DNA of 34,322 nt. It comes from an uncultured Porphyromonadaceae bacterium (GTDB lineage: Bacteria > Bacteroidota > Bacteroidia > Bacteroidales > Muribaculaceae). A program made the position numbers and the translations under genes. The notes under the pieces are model-generated. The model was given only the letters and a program-made list of their open reading frames with translations. It made no database searches and was not told the DNA's origin. The stretch covers positions 1 to 34,322 of the forward strand of contig CAMWUD010000004.1 of assembly GCA_947177365.1 (NCBI GenBank), written 5' to 3'. This document shows positions 1 through 7,803 of this stretch, piece by piece. Each line of letters opens with the position of its first letter. Position 1 is the stretch's first letter.

Positions 1-29
1 ATTCTGTTGAGTTTCATAATTTATATTTA

Positions 30-1244
30 TCAGTGTAAAGTGAGTCGTGAGTTTCGGCAGAGCGACTCCGCGCAGCTGCAAATCTGCGGGAGCGTCACCT
101 CTGTTATATGTCGGCGCATTTCCTGACGGTCGGCGGCGCGTCCGTGGAACAGGGTGGCGCGGGCAGCGCCGAGGATGGAATTCTCGCGGTTTTCGCCGCT
201 GAGGAGCATCTGGCCGAGATATTGTTTTTTAGCCATTTCGAGTTTGCGCGCGTTTATGGCCTCGCCGGCGGCCACAGCTTCGAGAGTGCGCCTGATGAGT
301 CTGCGGCACTTCGGTTCGTCGTGGTGGTCGCAGCCGTAATAGATGCTCATCACGCCGCAGTCGGTATACAGCGACGATGCCGCTTCTACGGTGTAGACGA
401 GTCCGCGGCGTTCGCGTAGCTCCACATTTAGCAGCGAGTTCATGCCTGGGCCGCCCAATATGTTGGCGAGCAGCGACATGGCAAAGCGGTCGGGCGAGTG
501 CATGCCTCCGATACGGCAGCCTATGATGCTGTGGCTCTGGTGCGAGCCGATGCTGCGTTCGGTGTCGAAGGGAGCATTGATGCAGAATTGCGGCGCTTCA
601 TGTGCCGAGGCGCCGGCGGGTACTGCCGCGAGATGACGTTCCAGACAGGCCTGTACGCGTTCGATGCCGGCGGGTCCGCTGTAGAATGCCACCATATTGT
701 CGGCGGTATACCATTTCCGCAGCCATCCGAGGCAGTCGGCGCCGGTAAATCCGTTCAGGTCGTCGGTGGTGCCGAGGATGTTGTGTCCGAGGCTGCTGCC
801 CTTGAACAGCAGGTCGTCGAAGTCGTCGAACACAGCCTCGCCCGGCTGGTCGAGGTACGAATCGATTTCATCGGCCACCACTTCGCGCTCGCGCAGCAGT
901 TCGGCTTCCGGGAAGCGGGAGTTCAGCACAAGGTCGGCCACGAGTTCGGCTGCACGGTTGAGCTGTCCGGCCGGGAAAGCTGTGTACACGGTGGTCTCTT
1001 CCTTGGAAGTGAAGGCATTGAGTTCGCCTCCGACCGCTTCCATGCGGTTGAGTATATGCCATGCGGAGCGCCGTGCTGTGCCTTTGAACAGAGTGTGTTC
1101 GACGAAGTGAGCCAGTCCGAAGGCACCTTCGTCTTCGTCGCGGCTGCCGGCACGTACGGTCACGCCGAAATACCCGGCGGCTGCGCCGGGTGTACGGCGG
1201 TAGATCGCCTGCATGCCGTTTGTCAATGTGAAATAGCTGTACAA
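30..1244 (-). CDS. M16 family zinc metallopeptidase (pitrilysin-like)
   Basis: A 404-residue single-unit M16 protease, related to processing-peptidase beta subunits. The inverted zinc motif HFVEH (residues 46-50) is intact and is followed by LFKGT. The distal acidic ligand region EVVADEIDSY lies about 70 residues later, and the C-terminal half is the usual inactive M16 repeat with the R-R-G-L-V-Y-T segment. The length fits bacterial M16B proteins, which normally form dimers. No signal peptide is visible, so it is probably cytoplasmic or membrane-associated. The start is a TTG at 1242-1244: the reading frame has a stop a short way upstream, and the residues just after the TTG (YSYFTLTNGM) match the conserved N-terminus of the family. 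It is the last gene of the minus-strand rpoN-purE-ispG cluster, 25 nt after ispG. Confidence 0.9.
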   Translation of the reverse strand: MYSYFTLTNGMQAIYRRTPGAAAGYFGVTVRAGSRDEDEGAFGLAHFVEHTLFKGTARRSAWHILNRMEAVGGELNAFTSKEETTVYTAFPAGQLNRAAELVADLVLNSRFPEAELLREREVVADEIDSYLDQPGEAVFDDFDDLLFKGSSLGHNILGTTDDLNGFTGADCLGWLRKWYTADNMVAFYSGPAGIERVQACLERHLAAVPAGASAHEAPQFCINAPFDTERSIGSHQSHSIIGCRIGGMHSPDRFAMSLLANILGGPGMNSLLNVELRERRGLVYTVEAASSLYTDCGVMSIYYGCDHHDEPKCRRLIRRTLEAVAAGEAINARKLEMAKKQYLGQMLLSGENRENSILGAARATLFHGRAADRQEMRRHITEVTLPQICSCAESLCRNSRLTLH

Positions 1245-1269
1245 GTTGAGAGTCTGTTTATCGTTTGTG

Positions 1270-2769
1270 TCAGGGTTCTATCCAGTCGCCGTTGGCTTTG
1301 ATGAGTGCAATCAGGCGCGGCAGAGCCTCGTCGGCGGGAATATTGCGTTCGATGCATTCGCGTCCTTTGTAAAGGCTGATGCAGCCGGCTGCTGCGCCGA
1401 CATAGCCGTAGTCGGCGTCTGCCATTTCGCCGGGACCGTTCACGATGCAGCCCATCACGCCTATCTTCAGCCCTTTCAGATGGCCGGTCGCCTCTTTGAC
1501 TTGGGCGAGTGTGGTCTGGAGGTCGAACAGTGTGCGGCCACAGCCCGGGCAGGCAATGTATTCGGTACGGCTGATGCGTCGCCGTGTTGCCTGAAGTATG
1601 GCCAGGGCGAGGGAGCGGCAGCGTTCGTCGCCGAGCGAGGGCGCTATGATTTCCACGGCATCGCCATGACCTTCAAGCAGGAGGCGTCCCAGATCGACGG
1701 ATGCGGCTACGGTGACTTCTTCCGCCGACATGTCGGCCGGATAGGAAGCGCGGAGCAGCACCGGTCCCTGGGGGAGCGGACCGGCAAGCGGCACGTCGGC
1801 GACGCTGTATCCCTGCGGGATGTCATCGACTCCGGCGACCAGCGGCTGGGAGGGATTGTCGCGTCGTGAATCGGGCAGGAACTGCGGAGCGGCAAGGACG
1901 CGGCTGCAGTGGTCGGCGAGCATCCGTGCCACCGGGAGTTCGGCGGTGGGGTCTTCCGACAGCGATACCCTGATGGTGTCGCCGATTCCCAGGCACAGCA
2001 GCGAACCGATTCCGACAGCCGATTTCACTCGGCCATCCTCGCCGTCACCTGCTTCGGTGACCCCGAGATGGAGGGGGAAGTGCATGTCTTCGGCATCCAT
2101 GGCTTTTACCAGCAGGCGCACTGTGTCGGTCATGACCTGTACGTTCGAGGCCTTGATGGAAATTACCACCTGGTCGAAGCCGGTTTCGCGGCAGACGCGC
2201 AGATATTCCATGGCGGACTCCACCATGCCGGCGGGAGTGTCGCCGTAACGGCTCATTATGCGGTCGGACAGCGAGCCGTGGTTCACACCCAGACGAATGG
2301 CTGTGCCACGGCTGCGGCACAGTTCGAGGAATGGGATGAGAGCGTTGCGAATACGGTCGGTCTCGGCGGCGTATTCGGCGTCGGTGTATTCGAGTTTTTT
2401 GAAAGTGCGTCCGGGGTCGGCGAAATTGCCCGGGTTGATTCGCACCTTTTCGACCGTTTCGGCAGCAGCGAATGCCGCCGCAGGGTTGAAGTGGATGTCG
2501 GCTACCAGCGGGGTGTCCACACCTTCCTGCCGGAGACGTCCGTGTATTTCGCCGAGCGCTTTGGCGTGAGACACACCTTGTGCGGTAAGTCTCACAATGT
2601 CGGCACCGGCCTGGGCGAGCGCCTTGCACTGAGCCACGGAAGCCTCGATGTCGAGTGTCGAGGTGTTGGTCATCGATTGCAGGCGCAGCGGATGGCGGCT
2701 GCCGATTTCAACCTGTCCGACACAGACACTGACAGTCGGGCGGCGCTGTATGGTCTGAGGCTGTTTCAA
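1270..2769 (-). CDS. ispG: 4-hydroxy-3-methylbut-2-enyl diphosphate synthase IspG
   Basis: IspG (GcpE) converts methylerythritol cyclodiphosphate to HMBPP in the MEP isoprenoid pathway, using a [4Fe-4S] cluster. The N-terminal TIM barrel is recognisable (QSMTNT at 32-37, ADIVRLT, VADIHFN, VRINPGN). The C-terminal cluster domain has CPGCGRT (C407, C410) and [12 protein letters not shown] (C441, E448). At 499 residues it is longer than E. coli IspG (372) because of an inserted middle domain at about 280-400. That insert is known from Bacteroidetes, Chlamydiae and plants, but seems short here compared with the ~600-residue Bacteroides enzymes as I remember them. The start is a TTG overlapping the purE stop as TTGA; the frame is closed by TAA 15 nt upstream, so translation is probably coupled to purE. 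Confidence 0.95.
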   Translation of the reverse strand: MKQPQTIQRRPTVSVCVGQVEIGSRHPLRLQSMTNTSTLDIEASVAQCKALAQAGADIVRLTAQGVSHAKALGEIHGRLRQEGVDTPLVADIHFNPAAAFAAAETVEKVRINPGNFADPGRTFKKLEYTDAEYAAETDRIRNALIPFLELCRSRGTAIRLGVNHGSLSDRIMSRYGDTPAGMVESAMEYLRVCRETGFDQVVISIKASNVQVMTDTVRLLVKAMDAEDMHFPLHLGVTEAGDGEDGRVKSAVGIGSLLCLGIGDTIRVSLSEDPTAELPVARMLADHCSRVLAAPQFLPDSRRDNPSQPLVAGVDDIPQGYSVADVPLAGPLPQGPVLLRASYPADMSAEEVTVAASVDLGRLLLEGHGDAVEIIAPSLGDERCRSLALAILQATRRRISRTEYIACPGCGRTLFDLQTTLAQVKEATGHLKGLKIGVMGCIVNGPGEMADADYGYVGAAAGCISLYKGRECIERNIPADEALPRLIALIKANGDWIEP

Positions 2770-3275
2770 TTGGTCTTGAATTTATAGTCCTTGATCTGAG
2801 CGAGGTCAGCGTTGGCTTTTTCAATCTTTCCGGTGAGGCTGCGGCAGTAAGCGTCGTAGCGTGCGAGCAGATCGAGGTCGGTCAGAGCGAGCATGCGTAC
2901 GGCGAGTATGGCTGCGTTGAGTCCGGCATTTATGCCTACGGTCGCCACGGGAATGCCCGGAGGCATCTGCACGATGGACAGCAGGGCATCCTGTCCCTGG
3001 AGGGTAGAGTCAATCGGCAGACCGATGACGGGCAGGGGGGTAAGTGCGGCAATCACACCGGGAAGTGCGGCGGCCATTCCGGCGGCGGCGATGATGACTT
3101 TAATGCCGCGCGCGGCAGCGTTCGAGGCATATTCTTCTACGGCGCGGGGTGTACGGTGGGCGCTCAGCGCGCAGAGTTCAAAAGGCACTTCCATCTGTTC
3201 GAGGAAGTCGGCGGCTTTGCGCAGCACGGGCAGGTCGGAGGTGCTGCCCATTATGATACTTACTGTAGGGTTCAT
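2766..3275 (-). CDS. purE: N5-carboxyaminoimidazole ribonucleotide mutase PurE
   Basis: Class I PurE of de novo purine synthesis, which moves the carboxyl group from N5-CAIR to give CAIR. The N-terminal [12 protein letters not shown] nucleotide-binding motif, the SAHRTP segment (catalytic His) and the [11 protein letters not shown] and LPVIGLPI segments are all present in order. The length, 169 residues, is standard. It starts with ATG at 3273-3275 and its TGA overlaps the ispG TTG start by 4 nt. The purC gene of the same pathway is in the neighbouring minus-strand block at 9.9-10.9 kb, so two purine genes are close but in different transcription units. Its upstream neighbour is the PAP2-like gene, 33 nt away. 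Confidence 0.96.
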   Translation of the reverse strand: MNPTVSIIMGSTSDLPVLRKAADFLEQMEVPFELCALSAHRTPRAVEEYASNAAARGIKVIIAAAGMAAALPGVIAALTPLPVIGLPIDSTLQGQDALLSIVQMPPGIPVATVGINAGLNAAILAVRMLALTDLDLLARYDAYCRSLTGKIEKANADLAQIKDYKFKTN

Positions 3276-3308
3276 GATTATATGGAATTGATGATCGTTT
3301 GCGGGAAT

Positions 3309-3944
3309 TCAGACGAGCAGGGCGGCGATTACGCAGCCAAGCCCGAGCAGGAAGCCGGCTCCTACTTGCCCGAAGGTGTGTCGGTGCAGAGCAAGCCTGC
3401 TGGAGCAGACGGCACCGCAGAGCATTATGCCTACGGTGATTACTATCATGGGCTGGAGCAGCAGGAGGTGACGGAAAGCCAGCCAGATAATCATTCCGGC
3501 CATGCCGGATACGGCGGTGGCGTGTGCGCTGATTTTCCATCTGAAAGTGACAATCAAGGCTATGCCTACGGCCAGCGCGGCACCGATAAAGAAGCGGGCT
3601 ACCCACCAGGGAGCATGTATCGAGGAGAGATACCATGCCGCCGCAAGATAGCAGAAGAAGGCAAGGCAGAATGGAACCGCGCGTTCACTGCGCCGGCTGA
3701 TGGCGTTGTCCGATACCTTGCCGAGCCGGCGCAGAGTCAGAATTGCGGCGGTAGGCAATACGGCGGTAATCAGAGCCACTACAGCCATGGTCACCAGCCG
3801 GGTGCGTTCCGGAAGGACAACCAGCGGAGTGAGCCACATCATTATGGTGTAGGCATAAGTCGGAATCAGCAAGGGAGAAAACACATCGCTGATAATCTGC
3901 GGCAGGCGCAGGGATCCGGGATTTTTGCCGATAGGATTTTCCAT
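3309..3944 (-). CDS. PAP2-like integral membrane protein with a degenerate active site
   Basis: A 211-residue membrane protein with about six hydrophobic segments. It resembles the Bacteroidetes branch of the type 2 phosphatidic acid phosphatase (PAP2) superfamily. Traces of all three phosphatase motifs can be seen: RRSERAVPF in place of KX6RP, KISAHATAVSG in place of PSGH, and SRLALHRHTFGQ in place of SRX5HX3D. The SR and the His of motif 3 are kept, but the final Asp is Gln and the motif 2 Pro-Ser-Gly-His is reduced to S-A-H. Catalysis by the classical mechanism is therefore uncertain; a lipid-phosphate phosphatase or a non-catalytic membrane role are both possible. It lies between rpoN and purE, 28 nt after rpoN. 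Confidence 0.72.
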   Translation of the reverse strand: MENPIGKNPGSLRLPQIISDVFSPLLIPTYAYTIMMWLTPLVVLPERTRLVTMAVVALITAVLPTAAILTLRRLGKVSDNAISRRSERAVPFCLAFFCYLAAAWYLSSIHAPWWVARFFIGAALAVGIALIVTFRWKISAHATAVSGMAGMIIWLAFRHLLLLQPMIVITVGIMLCGAVCSSRLALHRHTFGQVGAGFLLGLGCVIAALLV

Positions 3945-3972
3945 ATATGAAATCTAAAGGGTTGCTAAAGAG

Positions 3973-5415
3973 TCAGAATGTGCGCCTCAGCCTGGCCACG
4001 GGCAAATCGAGCTGTTCGCGGTATTTGGCCACGGTGCGCCGGGCTATGTCATAGCCGAGAGTGTTCAGCCGGTCTTTGATGGCCTCGTCGGTGAGCGGAC
4101 TGCGTTTGTCTTCTTCCGCAATCATTTGTGAAATCACGTCGAGAATCTCATGAGCCGATGTGTCGGAGTCTTCCTTGCGCCGTTCGTTGAAGAGCATTTT
4201 GAGCGGGAATACACCACCCGGGGTCGCCACATATTTTCCGGCAGTGGCTCTGGATATTACCGAGAGGTCGTATCCGGTGAGTTCGGCTACATCCTTGAGA
4301 ATCATCGGCCGTATGTCGGCGCTGTTGCCGCTTTCGAAAAATCTCAGTTGCAGACGTACGATGGCCTTCATGACGCTCAGCAGTGTCTCTGCCCGGGAAT
4401 TCACCATGCGGATAAGCATCTGGGCTTCGTCGTGGCGGGCGCGGATGAATGCCCGTGCCTCGCGTGCGCGGCGGTTGTCGGAAGGCTTTTTCTCATCGGG
4501 TATGAACGATTCGGAAATGGCCAGTTCGGGGATGTGTCCGTTCAGGCTCACCGATGCCCGGCCGTTTTCGACCTCGACGGTGAAGTCGGGTACGATATGC
4601 CGCAGTCTGTCGCCGGAGTTGCTTTGCTCGATAAGCGCTCCGGGTTTGGGATTGAGCGAGTGTATCACATCGAGAGCCTCGCGCAGAGCTGTTTCCGACA
4701 GTTTCGCGCGTGATGCCATGCGGTCGTAGTGGCGTTTGCTGAAGAGATCGAAGTAGTCGCGCACGATGCATACCGCGTTGTCGACGGCCTCCGAAGGGTT
4801 CAGGCGCCGGAGCTGCAGCAGAAGGCAGTCACGCAGGTCGAATGCCCCTACGCCGGCGGGGTCCATGGCGCGTATGGTGTCGGCCACGCGGCGCACGTCG
4901 TTGTCCGAGGTGTCGCGTCCGGTGGCAATCGATATGTCGTCAGCAATGGATGCGAGCGATCGGCCGAGGTAGCCGTTTCCGTCGATGTTTCCGATTATAT
5001 AGCGGGCGATGTCGCGGTCTCGGTCGCTGAGGTCGAAGTCGGCGAGCTGGCTTTCGAGCACGTCTATGATGGAGTGGTTGTCGTCTATGGCCACTGGCTC
5101 GGTGTATCCGTCGTCGGGGCTGTGGTTGCCTGCATTATAGCGGTATGCCGGTGCATCATCGTCATCGCGGTAGTCGGCGCGCTGGAGCTCTTCGGCCGAT
5201 TCGTTGAATTCGCCTCCATCATCGTCTTTGTTGTCGATGCTTTCCTCCGGAGCCGACTCGCGTTCTTCGAGAGCGGGGTTCTCGTCAAGCGCACGCCGCA
5301 CCTCGTCCTCTATCTCGGGAGCGGTCATTTCGAGGTAGCGGCCGAAAATCACCTGTTGCGGCGCCAGACGCTGGCGCAGGCCGGTGGTCTGTTGTATTTG
5401 AAGCGAATCGTCCAT
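3973..5415 (-). CDS. rpoN: RNA polymerase sigma-54 factor RpoN
   Basis: Sigma-54, which directs RNA polymerase to -24/-12 promoters and needs AAA+ activators. Region I is at the N-terminus (LRQRLAPQQVIFGRYLEM, then DENPALEE), followed by a long acidic linker and the core-binding domain (GVGAFDLRDCLLLQL). The HTH region follows (AELTGYDLSVISRATAGKYV), and the RpoN box ARRTVAKYRE is near the C-terminus. I place the start at the ATG at 5413-5415, giving 480 residues. A TTG 12 nt upstream (5425-5427) is in frame but lies inside a good TAnnTTTG promoter box, so it is unlikely to be used. No dedicated bacterial enhancer-binding protein is encoded in this window. It heads the cluster with the PAP2-like protein, purE, ispG and the M16 peptidase. 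Confidence 0.95.
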   Translation of the reverse strand: MDDSLQIQQTTGLRQRLAPQQVIFGRYLEMTAPEIEDEVRRALDENPALEERESAPEESIDNKDDDGGEFNESAEELQRADYRDDDDAPAYRYNAGNHSPDDGYTEPVAIDDNHSIIDVLESQLADFDLSDRDRDIARYIIGNIDGNGYLGRSLASIADDISIATGRDTSDNDVRRVADTIRAMDPAGVGAFDLRDCLLLQLRRLNPSEAVDNAVCIVRDYFDLFSKRHYDRMASRAKLSETALREALDVIHSLNPKPGALIEQSNSGDRLRHIVPDFTVEVENGRASVSLNGHIPELAISESFIPDEKKPSDNRRAREARAFIRARHDEAQMLIRMVNSRAETLLSVMKAIVRLQLRFFESGNSADIRPMILKDVAELTGYDLSVISRATAGKYVATPGGVFPLKMLFNERRKEDSDTSAHEILDVISQMIAEEDKRSPLTDEAIKDRLNTLGYDIARRTVAKYREQLDLPVARLRRTF

Positions 5416-5424
5416 ATCAAGATA

Positions 5425-5432
5425 CAAATTTA
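5425..5432 (-). promoter_or_regulatory. -7 promoter box of rpoN
   Basis: On the minus strand the sequence reads TAAATTTG, an exact match to the Bacteroidetes -7 consensus TAnnTTTG, 9 nt before the rpoN ATG. It is preceded by an A-rich tract and TGCG. The same arrangement occurs before the sigma factor at 18569 and before pnp. A TTTG further upstream is spaced about 24 nt away, slightly too far for a standard -33 element. The transcript would have almost no leader. Confidence 0.6.
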
Positions 5433-5477
5433 CGCATTTTTTTTCAGACCGTATCTCAAATTTGCATTTTTATGCTC

Positions 5478-6122
5478 TTATACACATGCGATAGTGAAGG
5501 CATCGCCGGTGTACACGAATTTTATGACTCCGGCTGCGGCCAGACGGACAATAATGTCGTCGGCCACGCTCTGCGAGCAGTGCAGTCCGGTGGCAAGCCC
5601 CTGTGCCGAGGTGCAGCCATCGGCCAAAAGACGAAGTGCCATGGTCTCTGTGTCGCTGAAAGTCAGCAGGGTGCCTTTGCGGCTTTCCAGCCAGGAGCGT
5701 ACCATCAGCGGGTGTGCCGAGATGTTCTCGTCGTTGACTCTGTAGTATACATGACGGCTGCCGTCCTGTTCGATTACAGCGACAGGACGCTTCTGTGCCG
5801 GCGCTATGACAGCCTTTATCACCACTACTCCGGTGTCGACGCTGTAAGCCTCGAACTCCACGTGCTGGGGCGGATGACAGTAGCGTTCGGCGGCCTGTTC
5901 GACCACATAGATGTCTTCCTCGTTGCGCACTCCGGCTACGGTGCCGTTGTCTTTCACCCCGATGAGCAGACAGCCTCCGCTATGGTTGGCGAAGGCCGAT
6001 ATGCTGCGGGCAATCTTGCGGGCATCGGATATGAGGAATTTGAAATCCTGCTGTTCGTGTTCGCCCAGAGCCACCAGCCCGAGAATGTGCCGGCGCCCCT
6101 TGCGTACAGGTATGTCTTTCAT
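5478..6122 (-). CDS. AlbA_2/Schlafen-type putative DNA-binding protein
   Basis: A 214-residue protein whose N-terminal half matches the AlbA_2 (divergent AAA-4, Schlafen-like) domain. It has EQQDFKFLISDARKIARSISAFANHSGG followed by LLIGVKDNGTVAGV, split here at residues ~22-63. The C-terminal ~70 residues look like a winged-helix module (TETMALRLLADGC, then a VADDIIVRLAAAGVIKFV recognition-helix-like segment). Proteins of this type are often transcription regulators or nucleic-acid-binding proteins; the exact role is unknown. Its ATG follows the mtnN stop by only 3 nt, so the two are surely co-transcribed. It is the last gene of the minus-strand run that begins at phoH or at the DUF3078 gene. 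Confidence 0.75.
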   Translation of the reverse strand: MKDIPVRKGRRHILGLVALGEHEQQDFKFLISDARKIARSISAFANHSGGCLLIGVKDNGTVAGVRNEEDIYVVEQAAERYCHPPQHVEFEAYSVDTGVVVIKAVIAPAQKRPVAVIEQDGSRHVYYRVNDENISAHPLMVRSWLESRKGTLLTFSDTETMALRLLADGCTSAQGLATGLHCSQSVADDIIVRLAAAGVIKFVYTGDAFTIACV

Positions 6123-6125
6123 CGG

Positions 6126-6791
6126 TCAGAGCCGTGATACGACGGTGTCGATGACTTCAAACGTGTGTTCCGGAGCTTCCTGCCAGAAGTTCTCGTACTG
6201 TGAGATGTTGTCGTCGCCTCCGGGGGTGTCGCTGACAACGCGCACGCAGAGAAACGGCACATGTTTCAGATGGCACACGTGCGCTATGGCCGCCGACTCC
6301 ATATCTACAGCCACTGCATCAGGATACAGACTCAGTATGTGCTGTACTTCAGAGGGTTTTGAAACGAATATGTCGCCTGAGGCAATCAGTCCGCGGCGCA
6401 CGCGGAGACCGCTGAAAAGCGAATCCGGGAATGTGGATATGAAGTGTCGCGGGCAGCCGGCGGCCTGACCGTGTATGGTGTCGGGACCGCACCAGACGTC
6501 ATGATAGGCAATCCGTTCGGCGACCACTACATCGCCTATGCCTGCCGCTCCGGTACCGCCGGCTACACCGGTGTTGATGATAACCGAAGGGTGGAAGCGT
6601 TCGATGAGAGTCATGGTGCTTATGGCAGCGTTGACTTTGCCTATGCCGCAGCGTCCGACAATAATCTCGCGGTCGCCGAATTTGCCGGTGTGGAAAGTGA
6701 AGCCGTCGGCTTCGACAGTCTTTGCCTCGCTCAGGCGTGGCAGCAGAAGGGCCAGTTCTTTGTCCATGGCCACGATTATAGCTATTTTCAT
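6126..6791 (-). CDS. mtnN: 5'-methylthioadenosine/S-adenosylhomocysteine nucleosidase
   Basis: MtnN (Pfs) hydrolyses MTA and SAH to adenine plus the thioribose compound, recycling by-products of SAM-dependent methylation. The N-terminus MKIAIIVAMDKELALLL carries the conserved catalytic Glu region. It is followed by GRCGIGKVNAA, INTGVAGG, and the nucleoside-binding AVDMESAAIAHVC with the Met-Glu pair. Next come RVVSD and a C-terminal active-site Asp. The length, 221 residues, is standard. The ATG overlaps the stop of the upstream exported protein (ATGA), and the AlbA_2 gene follows 3 nt after the stop. The methyltransferase gene menG lies in the same minus-strand run, so a SAH-forming and a SAH-consuming enzyme may share transcription. 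Confidence 0.95.
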   Translation of the reverse strand: MKIAIIVAMDKELALLLPRLSEAKTVEADGFTFHTGKFGDREIIVGRCGIGKVNAAISTMTLIERFHPSVIINTGVAGGTGAAGIGDVVVAERIAYHDVWCGPDTIHGQAAGCPRHFISTFPDSLFSGLRVRRGLIASGDIFVSKPSEVQHILSLYPDAVAVDMESAAIAHVCHLKHVPFLCVRVVSDTPGGDDNISQYENFWQEAPEHTFEVIDTVVSRL

Positions 6792-7264
6792 AATTTTTCT
6801 GATGGGTTTGACAAGTATGACAGACTGTCGACTCTGAGCTTTACCATAAACGGTGTGGCGGTGGATTTTGTTCTCGGTGGAGGCGACAGGTGGTAGTAGA
6901 GTGTGCCCTGACGGTCGAACGAGCGCAGTTCGACCCTGCGGGTGGAAGCCGGGGGCAGTATTATGCCTATATGTTCGCCCCGGCAGTGGAGCTGACGTCC
7001 GCCGGTGTCAAGATATTCGATTTGCAGGAACACCCTGCTGACGGTGTCGGCGGTATGGTTGGAGAGAAAGAGCGATTCGATGCTGCTGCGCAGAGTCTTT
7101 TCAAATCCGGCTGCGGATATCATAGAGCTGTCGCAAGGGGTCATTCTGCTTTGTATGGCGGCATATGTGTCCGGCTTGATGTGGTGCCGTCCGCGCCAGG
7201 TTCGCTGCGCCGGGATGGACACCGCGCACAGAATGGCAAGCGATATGGTGAGTAAGTGCCTCAT
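6788..7264 (-). CDS. Hypothetical exported protein
   Basis: No family is recognised. The 158-residue protein starts with a clear signal peptide (MRHLLTISLAILCAVSIPAQ), so it is secreted to the periplasm or beyond. A longer open frame extends upstream, but its N-terminal 96 residues are arginine-rich and lie antisense-like over the neighbouring coding frame; the ATG at 7262-7264 is preferred because the signal peptide begins there and because it overlaps the upstream stop as ATGA. The mature part is mixed alpha/beta in character with GRQLHCRGEHIGI and RRVELRSFDRQGTLYYH segments. It is translationally linked to both neighbours, the 7261-7803 gene and mtnN. Confidence 0.75.
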   Translation of the reverse strand: MRHLLTISLAILCAVSIPAQRTWRGRHHIKPDTYAAIQSRMTPCDSSMISAAGFEKTLRSSIESLFLSNHTADTVSRVFLQIEYLDTGGRQLHCRGEHIGIILPPASTRRVELRSFDRQGTLYYHLSPPPRTKSTATPFMVKLRVDSLSYLSNPSEKL

Positions 7265-7803
7265 AGCGTGAAAATTCCTCCGTCGGAGGGGTATATGCGC
7301 CGGAGTCCGTCGTGATTGTCGGGGCGGTTGGATTTGTCGATGACTGTGACTCTGAACAGATAGGGAATCCATCGCCAGAGGCTTATGCGTTTCCCGCGCC
7401 GGTAAGCAGTCAGGCGCATGTTGAGACCCGATTCGTCGATATTGGCAATGAACGAGCGGCGTCCGGGTTTGGGAGAACCCGGATTTTCGACGAGAGTCAG
7501 GTCGTAGCTTCCCGGCTGGCTTCCGGCTATGGCCCGGCCGATGCGCGTGCACGGCTCCAGGGTGAAGTCAGGAGAGTCCAGAAGCCAGACATCGAAACTT
7601 CCGTCGGATTCCGTCGACGGACATATGGCCAGAACGGCATCAGGCGTGGCAGTCATACGCCATACGCCTTCAGCCGGGTCGCCGTAGCCGTTGTCGATGA
7701 CCGAGAGCAGACTGTCGATGGTGGAGCTTCTGGCCTGCAGTCCGCATGTTGCGCAGAGCAGCGCCATAATCGGCAGCAGAATGTGATGTATGAAGGATGT
7801 CAT
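7261..7803 (-). CDS. Hypothetical exported protein
   Basis: No family is recognised. The 180-residue protein has an N-terminal signal peptide (MTSFIHHILLPIMALLCATC, with cleavage probably after GLQA). The mature part has no internal membrane helix and ends in DGGIFTL. The ATG at 7801-7803 was chosen over an ATG 78 nt upstream because the signal peptide begins here and because it overlaps the stop of the DUF3078 gene as ATGA. The same 4-nt overlap links it to the next gene. A cysteine pair in the mature region (C87 and C110, approximately) could form a disulfide. Its position suggests a shared envelope function with the DUF3078 protein. Confidence 0.75.
   Translation of the reverse strand: MTSFIHHILLPIMALLCATCGLQARSSTIDSLLSVIDNGYGDPAEGVWRMTATPDAVLAICPSTESDGSFDVWLLDSPDFTLEPCTRIGRAIAGSQPGSYDLTLVENPGSPKPGRRSFIANIDESGLNMRLTAYRRGKRISLWRWIPYLFRVTVIDKSNRPDNHDGLRRIYPSDGGIFTL

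Noticed and set aside
498-1301. 267-codon plus-strand open frame opposite the M16 peptidase gene
   Set aside because: It lies wholly antisense to a gene with clear family motifs; GC-rich codon usage keeps the opposite frame open.
1909-2787. 292-codon plus-strand frame opposite ispG
   Set aside because: Antisense to conserved ispG sequence, no recognisable domain, His/Val-rich composition typical of shadow frames.
4729-5745. 338-codon plus-strand frame opposite rpoN and the AlbA_2 gene
   Set aside because: Runs across two real genes and their promoter on the other strand; valine-rich stretches come from reversed Asp and Tyr codons.
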